Part shown: piece by piece, positions 1 through 5,673 of the stretch
Layout: the number at the start of each line of letters is the position of its first letter
Numbering within the stretch: the first letter of the stretch is position 1
Origin: Prevotella sp.
GTDB taxonomy: Bacteria; Bacteroidota; Bacteroidia; Bacteroidales; Dysgonomonadaceae
Reading direction: 5' to 3'
Assembly: GCA_031263965.1 (NCBI GenBank)
Contig: JAISES010000231.1
Location: 1 to 8,663, forward strand
Length of the DNA stretch: 8,663 bases
Position numbers and translations under genes: made by a program
The notes under the pieces: generated by a model
Seen by the model: only the letters and a program-made list of their open reading frames with translations
The model's database searches: none
What the model was told of the DNA's origin: nothing

Positions 1-751
1 TAAGCAAGAACTGGAAGACGAATACGGTCAGTTGTCATATGAATATGAGAAAGTAAAAATGAATCTGAAAAACGATTCCTTACTACAAAAACTAACCAAC
101 GAGCAGACTAAGGTTCAACGTTTACTGGAAGAACTGAAAACTGTAAAAGCAGAAAATAAATCGGAAATAGCCAGATTAAATAAGGAACTAAGCTCCTTGC
201 GCCAGGTACTGAGGTCGTATGTAATGCAGATTGATTCCCTGAATAGGGCTAATACACAGCTTCGCCAGGAAAAGAAAGAAATCACGGATAAATACCAGGA
301 AACCGCACGTACACTGAATCAGGTTTCGCAACAAAAGCAAGATCTGTCGGAAAAAGTTACGCTGGCGGCTAAACTTGATGCAACAAACATCAGCATACAG
401 GCAACAAACAGTAAAGGTAAGGTTCAAAAAAACATAAAGAAAATAGAGCAATTTGTAATAAACTTTGCTATATCGAAAAATATAACGGCAGAACCCGGCG
501 AACGTACAATCTATGCACGCATTATGAAACCTGATGACGATGTGCTGGTCAAAAGCCGGACAAACGTATTTCCGTTCGAAAACAAAGAAATAAATTACTC
601 GATAAAAAGAGTCGTAGAATATGGCGGCGAAGAGACTCCTGTCTCCATGTATTGGAATGTAGAAGAATACCTTATGCCGGGAAAATACCGTATCGACTTA
701 TTTGCTGATGGTAACCGTATCGGCAGCAAATCTTTTACATTAGACGATTAA
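1..751 (+). CDS. Coiled-coil protein with C-terminal beta-rich domain, 5' end missing
   Basis: The frame is open from base 2 to the TAA at 749-751, so the gene starts before the window; the TTG at 32 is only an internal leucine codon. About the first 128 visible residues are charged and heptad-like (Leu, Lys, Glu and Gln rich), which reads as one long coiled coil. The last ~120 residues change character: alternating hydrophobic strands, including YARIMKPDDD, MYWNVEEY and GKYRIDLFADG, suggest an immunoglobulin-like beta sandwich. No catalytic motif is visible and I cannot name the family. Such proteins are often labelled 'chromosome segregation protein' purely because of the coiled coil, and I see no support for that. 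Its stop codon overlaps the start of the acetyltransferase gene, so the two are probably co-translated. Whether it has a signal peptide or membrane anchor cannot be told, because the N-terminus lies outside. Confidence 0.85.
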   Translation, partial: KQELEDEYGQLSYEYEKVKMNLKNDSLLQKLTNEQTKVQRLLEELKTVKAENKSEIARLNKELSSLRQVLRSYVMQIDSLNRANTQLRQEKKEITDKYQETARTLNQVSQQKQDLSEKVTLAAKLDATNISIQATNSKGKVQKNIKKIEQFVINFAISKNITAEPGERTIYARIMKPDDDVLVKSRTNVFPFENKEINYSIKRVVEYGGEETPVSMYWNVEEYLMPGKYRIDLFADGNRIGSKSFTLDD

Positions 752-1248
752 TGACAGCAATAGAAGCCACTAAAGAACACCTGTTTATTATACAAGCCCT
801 TTCGGAAAAGGTTTGGCCTCATACCTTTCGGAATATCCTGACAAAAGACCAGATTGGGTATATGATGGATATGATGTACAGTACATCTTCGCTGGAGAAA
901 CAAATGGATGAACTCAACCACCATTATCTGCTTGCCGGAGATTCGGGAGAATATGTAGGATATACTTCCTACGAACTCAACTACAAGGAAACAACTACGA
1001 CCAAAATTCATAAAATATACATACTTCCTTCTATGCAAGGCAAAGGAGTTGGCCGTTTTTTAATTGAAGCCGTGGAAGAAATAGCCCGTCAAAATGAGAA
1101 TAACGGACTATCATTAAATGTCAACCGGTTCAATAAGGCTCTTGATTTCTATAAACGGGTTGGTTTTGAAATAATAAGGAGTGAAGATATAGATATCGGC
1201 AATGGATTCCTTATGGAAGATTTTGTTTTAAATAAAAAACTAATATAA
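751..1248 (+). CDS. GNAT-family N-acetyltransferase
   Basis: This 165-residue protein has the length and motif order of a single-domain GNAT enzyme, which transfers an acetyl group from acetyl-CoA to an amine. The acetyl-CoA pyrophosphate loop is at residues 96-102 (QGKGVGR, fitting Q/R-x-x-G-x-G/A), preceded by the strand IHKIYILP. A typical motif B follows at 123-139 (NVNRFNKALDFYKRVGF), with the N, A, FY and GF positions seen in most GNATs. The N-terminal half (HTF near 24, an L-x-K-Q segment near 48, then VGYTSYEL) resembles the organisation of PaiA-type polyamine or protein acetyltransferases, but the substrate is not determinable. The ATG at 751 shares its A with the stop of the upstream gene (TAATG), which indicates translational coupling and fixes the start. 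A hairpin terminator lies 18 bases after the stop. Confidence 0.93.
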   Translation: MTAIEATKEHLFIIQALSEKVWPHTFRNILTKDQIGYMMDMMYSTSSLEKQMDELNHHYLLAGDSGEYVGYTSYELNYKETTTTKIHKIYILPSMQGKGVGRFLIEAVEEIARQNENNGLSLNVNRFNKALDFYKRVGFEIIRSEDIDIGNGFLMEDFVLNKKLI

Positions 1249-1266
1249 CGCCCATAAAATAGAAAT

Positions 1267-1300
1267 AAAAGTCTGCTAACAAGTTAGTTAACAGACTTTT
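1267..1300. terminator. Bidirectional hairpin terminator between convergent genes
   Basis: AAAAGTCTGCTAAC (1267-1280) pairs with GTTAACAGACTTTT (1287-1300) around a 6-base loop. The A run on one side becomes a U tract in either reading direction, so it can stop transcription both of the GNAT gene (plus) and of the small Cys-rich gene (minus). The one imperfect pair is C-A in plus-strand RNA but G-U wobble in minus-strand RNA, so the fold is slightly better on the minus strand. Confidence 0.85.
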
Positions 1301-1320
1301 CTGTGATTTATTTAACATTA

Positions 1321-1338
1321 CGCAGCGTCAGTGCCGCG
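1321..1338 (-). terminator. Possible GC-rich hairpin after the small Cys-rich gene
   Basis: CGCAGC (1321-1326) and GCCGCG (1333-1338) form a 6-bp stem with one G-U pair in minus-strand RNA, 10 bases beyond the stop of the gene ending at 1349. The sequence after it is A/T-rich but has no clean U tract. It may assist the stronger hairpin at 1267-1300 or may be coincidental. Confidence 0.3.
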
Positions 1339-1348
1339 AATTAAATCT

Positions 1349-1591
1349 TTATTTTTTATCGGCTGCTTTAGCTTTATCCTGGCAACAAGACGCTTTTTTT
1401 CCATCTTTTTTGGCTGTGTCTTTACAACATGATTTCTTGTCGCTCTTTTTATCATCTTTTTTATCTGCCGCTTTATCTTGGCAACATTCCTTTTTAGCCT
1501 GATCTTTTTTAGGCGCCTTATCCTGAGCTACTACCACAGACGAAGCCATTAAGGCTACACACATAATCGCTGACATTATAATTTTCTTCAT
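1349..1591 (-). CDS. Small secreted Lys/Asp-rich protein with three Cys-Cys pairs
   Basis: This 80-residue protein starts with a clear signal peptide: basic MKK, a hydrophobic core, then a likely cleavage after VVVAQ (about residue 23). The mature part of about 57 residues is of extremely low complexity, with 21 Lys, 11 Asp and 6 Cys. The cysteines occur only as three adjacent pairs at 36-37, 55-56 and 69-70, each inside a similar unit (ECCQDK, SCCKDT, SCCQDK) separated by Lys/Asp-rich linkers. No fold or catalytic motif is recognisable. Paired cysteines in a periplasmic or exported peptide could bind soft metals such as copper or zinc, or form disulfides, but that is inference. It has its own Bacteroidetes-type -7 box about 38 bases upstream of the ATG and a terminator downstream, so it is probably monocistronic. 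Signal peptide, promoter and terminator together argue that this is a real gene despite its odd composition. Confidence 0.82.
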   Translation of the reverse strand: MKKIIMSAIMCVALMASSVVVAQDKAPKKDQAKKECCQDKAADKKDDKKSDKKSCCKDTAKKDGKKASCCQDKAKAADKK

Positions 1592-1628
1592 ACTTCTGCT
1601 TTTAAATTAATTAAAACAAGTTATTTCA

Positions 1629-1636
1629 CAAATATA
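1629..1636 (-). promoter_or_regulatory. Bacteroidetes-type -7 promoter box of the small Cys-rich gene
   Basis: The minus strand reads TATATTTG here, an exact fit to TAnnTTTG, the -7 element of Bacteroidetes primary-sigma promoters. Transcription would begin close to 1622 and give a leader of about 30 bases. No convincing TTTG -33 box is seen at the usual distance upstream. Confidence 0.6.
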
Positions 1637-1683
1637 AGAGCTATTTTGCGAAAACATAATTAAAATATATTAAAAATAGAGTG

Positions 1684-2850
1684 TTAATATTCAAAATATC
1701 CGAATTCACTATCGATAATAAGTCCTGTCCGATCTGATTTCTCTACAAAACCAACTATTTGAGCATCAATACCAAAGGATTTTGATATATCGATAACTTC
1801 CTGAGCATATGGCTGTGGTAAATAAATTTCCATACGATGCCCCATATTAAAGACCTTATACATTTCTTTCCAATCCGTTCCCGATTGTTCTTGAATTAGT
1901 TTAAACAAGGGTGGTACAGGAAAAAGATTATTTTTGGCAATCTTTACTTTATCTACGAAATGCAGGACTTTAGTTTGTGCGCCGCCTGAACAATGAACCA
2001 TTCCATGTATATGCCCACGATGTTTTTCCAATATTTGTTTGATAACAGGAGCGTAAGTACGGGTCGGGGAGAGCACCAGTTTCCCTGCATCTATATTTAA
2101 ACCTTCTATTTGGTCGGTTAGTTTCATCTTTCCCGAATAAGTCAGGTCGGAAGGTATAGATGCATCATAACTCTCCGGATATTTTTTTGCAAGATAATCA
2201 GCAAATACATCGTGACGCGCTGAGGTAAGGCCGTTGCTGCCCATGCCGCCATTGTATTCTTTTTCGTATGTTGCCTGTCCCGAAGAGGACAAGCCTACTA
2301 TAACATCTCCGTCCTGGATATTGTCGTTAGAAATGAGTTCGGATCGCTTCATGCGGCATGTAACTGTACTATCTACTATAATCGTGCGAACCAAATCGCC
2401 AACGTCAGCAGTTTCACCTCCTGTAGGATATATATTGACGCCTAACCGGGATAATTCATCACATAGCTGGTTAGTTCCTTCTATAATTGCCGATATAACT
2501 TCGCCCGGAATCAGCATTTTGTTTCTGCCGATAGTAGAAGACAGTAAAATATTGCCGGTAGCGCCAACGCACAGCAAATCATCGATATTCATAATTAAAG
2601 CATCTTGCGCAATACCTTTCCACACGGAAATATCCCCTGTTTCTTTCCAATATATGTATGCTAATGAAGATTTTGTGCCGGCTCCATCAGCATGCATAAT
2701 ATTACAATACTCAGGGTTACTGCCTAATATATCCGGAATTATTTTACAAAAAGCTTTTGGAAATATGCCTTTGTCTATGTTCTTAATTGCATTATGAACA
2801 TCTTCTTTCGAGGCGGAAACTCCTCGTTGGTGGTAGCGTTGGTCACTCAT
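1684..2850 (-). CDS. purM: Phosphoribosylformylglycinamidine cyclo-ligase (AIR synthase), Bacteroidetes-type
   Basis: This 388-residue protein of the PurM/AIR-synthase superfamily should catalyse the ATP-dependent ring closure of FGAM to AIR in purine synthesis, in the cytoplasm. Visible landmarks are HADGAGTKSSLA (53-64, matching the DGVGTK segment of PurM), MNIDDLLCVGA (88-98, matching the MCVNDLL segment), TGGETADVGD (143-152), GLSSSG at 186-191, PTRTYAP (262-268), VHCSGGAQTK (285-294, in place of the usual HITGGG) and FNMGHRM (334-340). It is about 40 residues longer than E. coli PurM, partly because of an insert between GLSSSG and the SNGLTSAR segment (205-212). Several signatures are shifted, so it belongs to a divergent branch typical of Bacteroidales. 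The start ATG lacks a Shine-Dalgarno sequence. A TAAATTTA box at 2869-2876 is a weak promoter candidate. The gene is separated from the upstream kinase gene by a terminator. The family is sure; the exact reaction is well supported but inferred. Confidence 0.88.
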   Translation of the reverse strand: MSDQRYHQRGVSASKEDVHNAIKNIDKGIFPKAFCKIIPDILGSNPEYCNIMHADGAGTKSSLAYIYWKETGDISVWKGIAQDALIMNIDDLLCVGATGNILLSSTIGRNKMLIPGEVISAIIEGTNQLCDELSRLGVNIYPTGGETADVGDLVRTIIVDSTVTCRMKRSELISNDNIQDGDVIVGLSSSGQATYEKEYNGGMGSNGLTSARHDVFADYLAKKYPESYDASIPSDLTYSGKMKLTDQIEGLNIDAGKLVLSPTRTYAPVIKQILEKHRGHIHGMVHCSGGAQTKVLHFVDKVKIAKNNLFPVPPLFKLIQEQSGTDWKEMYKVFNMGHRMEIYLPQPYAQEVIDISKSFGIDAQIVGFVEKSDRTGLIIDSEFGYFEY

Positions 2851-2886
2851 TTCGTATATCCGAAGAAATAAATTTAACAGACAATA

Positions 2887-2929
2887 GGGCGTGCCAAAAA
2901 CCTGTCATTCAATGACTTTTGACACACCC
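2887..2929 (-). terminator. Terminator hairpin of the ROK kinase gene
   Basis: In minus-strand RNA, GGGUGUGUCAAAA pairs with UUUUGGCACGCCC, a 13-bp stem with two G-U pairs (C-A mismatches on the plus strand). The apical part contains a second small palindrome, GTCATT-C-AATGAC (2904-2916). It begins 29 bases after the kinase stop and about 36 bases before the purM start. The U tract lies inside the stem rather than after it. Confidence 0.75.
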
Positions 2930-2958
2930 TCTTGTTACATATATCTATATAAAGCAAA

Positions 2959-3921
2959 TTAATAGTCTTTTACTTCCCAACCTAAAGCACTGGCTCCTAA
3001 TACGGCGGCATCGCTTTCTTTGAGTTCAGACATTAATAGTTTTATTTTATTACGGAAGATTGGTAATACATTATCCTCCATATGTTTACGAACAGGATCA
3101 AATATTAATTTCCCTGCTTTTGTTAGTCCTCCAAATAATATAATTGCTTCCGGGCTGGAAAATGCTATAAAATCAGCAAATGATTCACCCAGTGTCTGGC
3201 CGGTCATTTCAAAAATATCTTTAGCCATTTTGTCTCCTTTTACAGCTGCATCATATACATCTTTTGAGGTGATATCAGCAAGATCAAATTCTCTCAGGAG
3301 GCTGGGCTCTGTTCTGGTTTCTAAAAATTCTCTGGCTGTACGCGCTACTCCTGTTGCCGAACAATATGTTTCCAAACAACCTTTTTTTCCACAACCACAT
3401 AGGCGGCCGTCGCGATGAATAGTAGTATGGCCCAATTCTCCGGCAAAACCATCGTGGCCATATACAAGCTGTCCATTTACGACAATACCACTGCCAACAC
3501 CTGTGCCGAGAGTGATAACGATGAAGTCTTTCATGCCGCGTGCTGCTCCATAAGTCATTTCTCCGATCGCCGCCGCATTTGCGTCATTGGTTAAAGCAAC
3601 CGGTATATTCAACTTGTCAGTAAGCATTTGGGCTAAAGGAATTACTCCTTTCCAAGGCAGATTGGGTGCAAATTCGATACAGCCGGTAAAATAATTGCCG
3701 TTCGGCGCTCCAACTCCAATCCCCTTTATATTTCCGTTACCGCCTACTTGGTCAATAATTTCCTGAACTCCAGCGGCAAGGTAGGTAACATACTCATTAA
3801 TTTCCAGATATGCACCCGTTTTTATAGATCCTTGATTTATTATATGTCCACGTTTGTCTACTACGCCAAAAACCGAATTAGTTCCACCAATATCGATTCC
3901 AATAGCATATGGTTTTTCCAT
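2959..3921 (-). CDS. ROK-family sugar kinase, probably glucokinase
   Basis: This 320-residue protein phosphorylates a hexose with ATP, most likely glucose to glucose-6-phosphate, in the cytoplasm. The ATP-binding DIGGTN is at 10-15, GVGAPN at 69-74, the catalytic Asp113 in NDANAAA (112-118), and the second phosphate loop in LGTGVGSG (138-145). The sugar- and zinc-binding segment is intact: GELGH (161-165) followed by CGCGKKGCLE (175-184), giving zinc ligands His165, Cys175, Cys177 and Cys182 and sugar contacts Glu162, His165 and Glu184. ILFGGLTKAG near 261 is the C-terminal adenosine site. There is no N-terminal helix-turn-helix, so it is a kinase and not a ROK repressor. It resembles the Bacteroides fragilis RokA glucokinase as I remember it. 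N-acetylglucosamine or N-acetylmannosamine kinase activity cannot be excluded. It has its own promoter box upstream and a terminator downstream. Confidence 0.92.
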   Translation of the reverse strand: MEKPYAIGIDIGGTNSVFGVVDKRGHIINQGSIKTGAYLEINEYVTYLAAGVQEIIDQVGGNGNIKGIGVGAPNGNYFTGCIEFAPNLPWKGVIPLAQMLTDKLNIPVALTNDANAAAIGEMTYGAARGMKDFIVITLGTGVGSGIVVNGQLVYGHDGFAGELGHTTIHRDGRLCGCGKKGCLETYCSATGVARTAREFLETRTEPSLLREFDLADITSKDVYDAAVKGDKMAKDIFEMTGQTLGESFADFIAFSSPEAIILFGGLTKAGKLIFDPVRKHMEDNVLPIFRNKIKLLMSELKESDAAVLGASALGWEVKDY

Positions 3922-3975
3922 GATTTTATATATATGTTAATTCAACAATGAAATTATTTCTTAATTAAAATATTT

Positions 3976-3984
3976 GCAAATATA
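3976..3984 (-). promoter_or_regulatory. Bacteroidetes-type -7 promoter box of the ROK kinase gene
   Basis: The minus strand reads TATATTTGC, an exact TAnnTTTG match. A CTG lies 19 bases further upstream, one base away from the TTG core expected at -33. The start would fall near 3970, leaving a leader of about 50 bases that is A/T-rich and shows no obvious fold. Confidence 0.6.
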
Positions 3985-4051
3985 ACTAATTCCGGTATAA
4001 TATCAGCCTTTGCCACAGTGAATTCTATCTGTTTTTTCAAAAAAACGGAGG

Positions 4052-5146
4052 TCAGGAATGTTTAAAATACACATCTAAAACATTACCTGCTGCGGCAAAA
4101 GAACTCATCTGGGAATCAAGAACCAGCCGTTCGCATCTTTTCAGTTCTTGTTGTACCTTCGGATCATTATAAAAATTGTTTTTTAAGCGCTCATTAATTG
4201 TTTCATACATCCAGAATTTGGATTGGGCATTGCGTCTGTAATCGAAGTACCCATTCTCCTTAACGAAAGTTATGTATTCATCAATCATTTTCCAAACTTC
4301 GTCAATACCTATTTCATAATATCCGGAATAGGTTAGTACTTGGGGAGCCCAGCCTGATTCGGGTAGAGGAAATAAGTGGAGTGCATTACGGAAATGGGAT
4401 TGAGCCAGCCTGGCCTTTTCTATATTATTTCCATCAGCTTTATTAATAATGATGCCATCGGCCATTTCCATTATTCCACGTTTTATTCCTTGTAATTCGT
4501 CGCCTGTTCCGGCTAACTGTATTAAAAGGAAAAAGTCGACCATAGAGTGTACTGCTGTCTCCGATTGGCCTACGCCGACGGTTTCTACAATAATCCGGTC
4601 AAATCCGGCCGCTTCGCATAGTATAATGGTGTCCCGTGTTTTACGAGCTACGCCACCCAATGAACCGGCGGAAGGGGAGGGGCGGATAAATGCGTTTTTT
4701 TCCACAGACAATCTCTCCATTCGGGTTTTATCGCCAAGTATGCTTCCCTTGGTAACCTCACTGGAAGGATCTATCGCTAAAACTGCAAGTTTATTATTAT
4801 CCTTTAAGATATGCATGCCAAAAGCATCGATAGAGGTACTTTTTCCGGCTCCGGGCACACCTGTTATTCCTATGCGGATAGAATTTCCTGCATAGGGCAG
4901 GCATTTTTCTATAACTTCTTGTGCTATAGCCTGATGATCTTGTCTGGAACTTTCAATAAGAGTTACAGCTTGTCCGAGAATTGTAATATTTCCTTTCAGT
5001 ATTCCTTCGACATATTCAGATATTGTATATACCTTTCTTTTGAATTTTTTAAAATTGTTCAGATAAGGATTTATTGTAGGTTGTTCGGATATTCCTTTAT
5101 TTACCCGCAAACCTTGAAATTGTTCATTATTTTCAATATGTTCCAT
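4052..5146 (-). CDS. meaB: Methylmalonyl-CoA mutase-associated GTPase MeaB
   Basis: This 364-residue G3E-family GTPase protects and gates cofactor loading of adenosylcobalamin-dependent methylmalonyl-CoA mutase, an enzyme of the succinate-propionate route common in Bacteroidales. The GTPase motifs are complete: P-loop GVPGAGKST (96-104), AIDPSS (124-129), the switch segment GDKTRM (138-143), the family-typical IRPSPSAGSLGGVA (154-167), ETVGVGQSE (188-196) and the guanine-specificity NKAD (235-238). The C-terminal ~75 residues are helical, as in the MeaB dimerisation arm. Older databases call this family ArgK (arginine kinase), which is not its function. Neither mutase subunit gene lies in the window, so the gene is separated from its partner here. 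Upstream lies a 527-bp gene-free gap with a weak promoter box and a repeat element. No cobalamin riboswitch is evident there. Confidence 0.94.
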   Translation of the reverse strand: MEHIENNEQFQGLRVNKGISEQPTINPYLNNFKKFKRKVYTISEYVEGILKGNITILGQAVTLIESSRQDHQAIAQEVIEKCLPYAGNSIRIGITGVPGAGKSTSIDAFGMHILKDNNKLAVLAIDPSSEVTKGSILGDKTRMERLSVEKNAFIRPSPSAGSLGGVARKTRDTIILCEAAGFDRIIVETVGVGQSETAVHSMVDFFLLIQLAGTGDELQGIKRGIMEMADGIIINKADGNNIEKARLAQSHFRNALHLFPLPESGWAPQVLTYSGYYEIGIDEVWKMIDEYITFVKENGYFDYRRNAQSKFWMYETINERLKNNFYNDPKVQQELKRCERLVLDSQMSSFAAAGNVLDVYFKHS

Positions 5147-5189
5147 GCAAACAAAATTTTATGGATAGCATGTTAGTCTTTATTTTGTG

Positions 5190-5197
5190 TAAATATA
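5190..5197 (-). promoter_or_regulatory. Candidate -7 promoter box of meaB
   Basis: The minus strand reads TATATTTA, one base off TAnnTTTG, about 43 bases before the meaB ATG. No -33 box is recognisable. In such A/T-rich sequence a near match is weak evidence; it is supported mainly by position. Confidence 0.3.
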
Positions 5198-5236
5198 ATC
5201 AAATAATAGGAGCTTTCTCTTATGGCAAATGTTATT

Positions 5237-5280
5237 TAACAAATACATAATTAAACATAATAGTAATTATGTAACAAATA
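5237..5280. repeat. A/T-rich inverted repeat framed by a 9-base direct repeat
   Basis: TACATAATTA (5244-5253) and TAATTATGTA (5264-5273) are perfect 10-base inverted repeats around a 10-base loop. TAACAAATA occurs directly at 5237-5245 and again at 5272-5280. It lies just left of the mobile element and upstream of the meaB promoter candidate. It could be a regulator site, but the strong A/T bias makes chance plausible. Confidence 0.3.
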
Positions 5281-5287
5281 TATTATA

Positions 5288-5294
5288 TAGTTTA
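5288..5294. repeat. Left copy of putative target-site duplication TAGTTTA
   Basis: This 7-base direct repeat abuts the outer end of the left inverted repeat. An identical TAGTTTA abuts the outer end of the right inverted repeat at 5555-5561. Confidence 0.6.
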
Positions 5295-5554
5295 TCTAAG
5301 TACATGATAAAAATGTTATGCTGTCCTTACAGGACGCCGGCCGAAGGTTGTGCTCTATTACCCAAGGCGTTGCCATTGGGCTATAATATTTAACCCTTTC
5401 AGGGTTAATACCCTGGTATTTTCAGGCTGAAAGCCTGATATATCAAAGCCCGTGGCAACGCCCCGGGTAAGGATAACATCATGGGAACAACGCCCTACAA
5501 GGGCAACATATTGCTGAAAATAATACGGTTACAATTTTTTGTCATGTACTTAGA
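5295..5554. mobile_element. MITE-like 260-bp non-autonomous element
   Basis: The left end TCTAAGTACATGA (5295-5307) and the right end TCATGTACTTAGA (5542-5554) are perfect 13-base inverted repeats. They extend to 19 bases with a single mismatch (5295-5313 against 5536-5554). Identical 7-base direct repeats TAGTTTA flank both ends exactly, as expected for transposition with target duplication. No plausible gene is seen inside; the interior is an array of nested hairpins. This fits a miniature inverted-repeat element mobilised in trans by a transposase encoded elsewhere; I cannot assign the transposase family. It has landed between the gyrA-TPR terminator and meaB, where it interrupts no gene. 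The alternative is a purely structural intergenic repeat whose flanking direct repeat is a coincidence of A/T-rich sequence. Confidence 0.65.
5323..5504. repeat. Mirror-symmetric REP-like cluster of six hairpins
   Basis: The six short palindromes are: GTCCT-TAC-AGGAC at 5323-5335; a CCCAA/TTGGG stem enclosing GGC-GTT-GCC at 5361-5380; TTAACCCT-TTC-AGGGTTAA at 5390-5408; TCAGGCT-GAA-AGCCTGA at 5422-5438; a CCCG/CGGG stem enclosing GGC-AAC-GCC at 5449-5467; and GCCCT-ACA-AGGGC at 5492-5504. They are placed symmetrically around a central AATACC-CT-GGTATT at 5407-5420. Short GC-rich stems with 3-base loops in an A/T-rich gap resemble REP-type elements, which are often moved by REP-associated tyrosine transposases. 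Related sequences with a GGCGTTGCC core are, as I recall, scattered in many Bacteroidota genomes; I could not check this. Confidence 0.7.
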
Positions 5555-5561
5555 TAGTTTA
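5555..5561. repeat. Right copy of putative target-site duplication TAGTTTA
   Basis: Identical to 5288-5294 and directly adjacent to the right inverted repeat of the MITE-like element. Confidence 0.6.
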
Positions 5562-5583
5562 TAATAAATAATTTCACAAAGAA

Positions 5584-5612
5584 CAAGGCTGTCCCAAAAT
5601 GGAACAGCCTTG
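5584..5612 (-). terminator. Terminator of the gyrA-TPR transcription unit
   Basis: In minus-strand RNA CAAGGCUGUUCC pairs with GGGACAGCCUUG, a 12-bp stem extended by one A-U pair around a 3-base UUU loop, with one G-U pair that is a C-A mismatch on the plus strand. It is followed on the minus strand by the T-rich TTCTTTG and lies about 60 bases after the TPR gene's stop. Confidence 0.85.
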
Positions 5613-5673
5613 AATGAAAAAATTAAAGAAATCAAATTGGAATAGAGATGAATCTATTCAGAAACTAGGTTAT

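Noticed and set aside
32..34. TTG as the start codon of the first gene
   Set aside because: The frame is open through the left edge with the same coiled-coil composition, so the true start lies outside the window.
1249..1348. tRNA or small RNA gene in the convergent gap
   Set aside because: Only terminator-type hairpins are present; no cloverleaf or promoter can be supported.
2234..2797. 187-residue plus-strand open frame
   Set aside because: It lies entirely opposite purM, whose reading frame has strong family motifs; the antisense translation matches nothing recognisable.
4032..4047. GTTTTTT-C-AAAAAAAC as a terminator of meaB
   Set aside because: The fold is only A-T pairs with a 1-base loop; the T run on the minus strand lacks a GC stem before it. 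A terminator here is possible but not supported.
4449..5176. Two plus-strand open frames opposite meaB
   Set aside because: They are antisense to the complete GTPase motifs of meaB and show no domain of their own.
5147..5290. Cobalamin riboswitch in the leader of meaB
   Set aside because: The candidate leader is only about 35-45 bases and I see no B12-box-like sequence; the rest is simple A/T-rich DNA.
5323..5504. Possible CRISPR array because of repeated short palindromes
   Set aside because: The palindromes are inverted and differ from each other; there are no identical direct repeats with uniform spacers and no cas genes.
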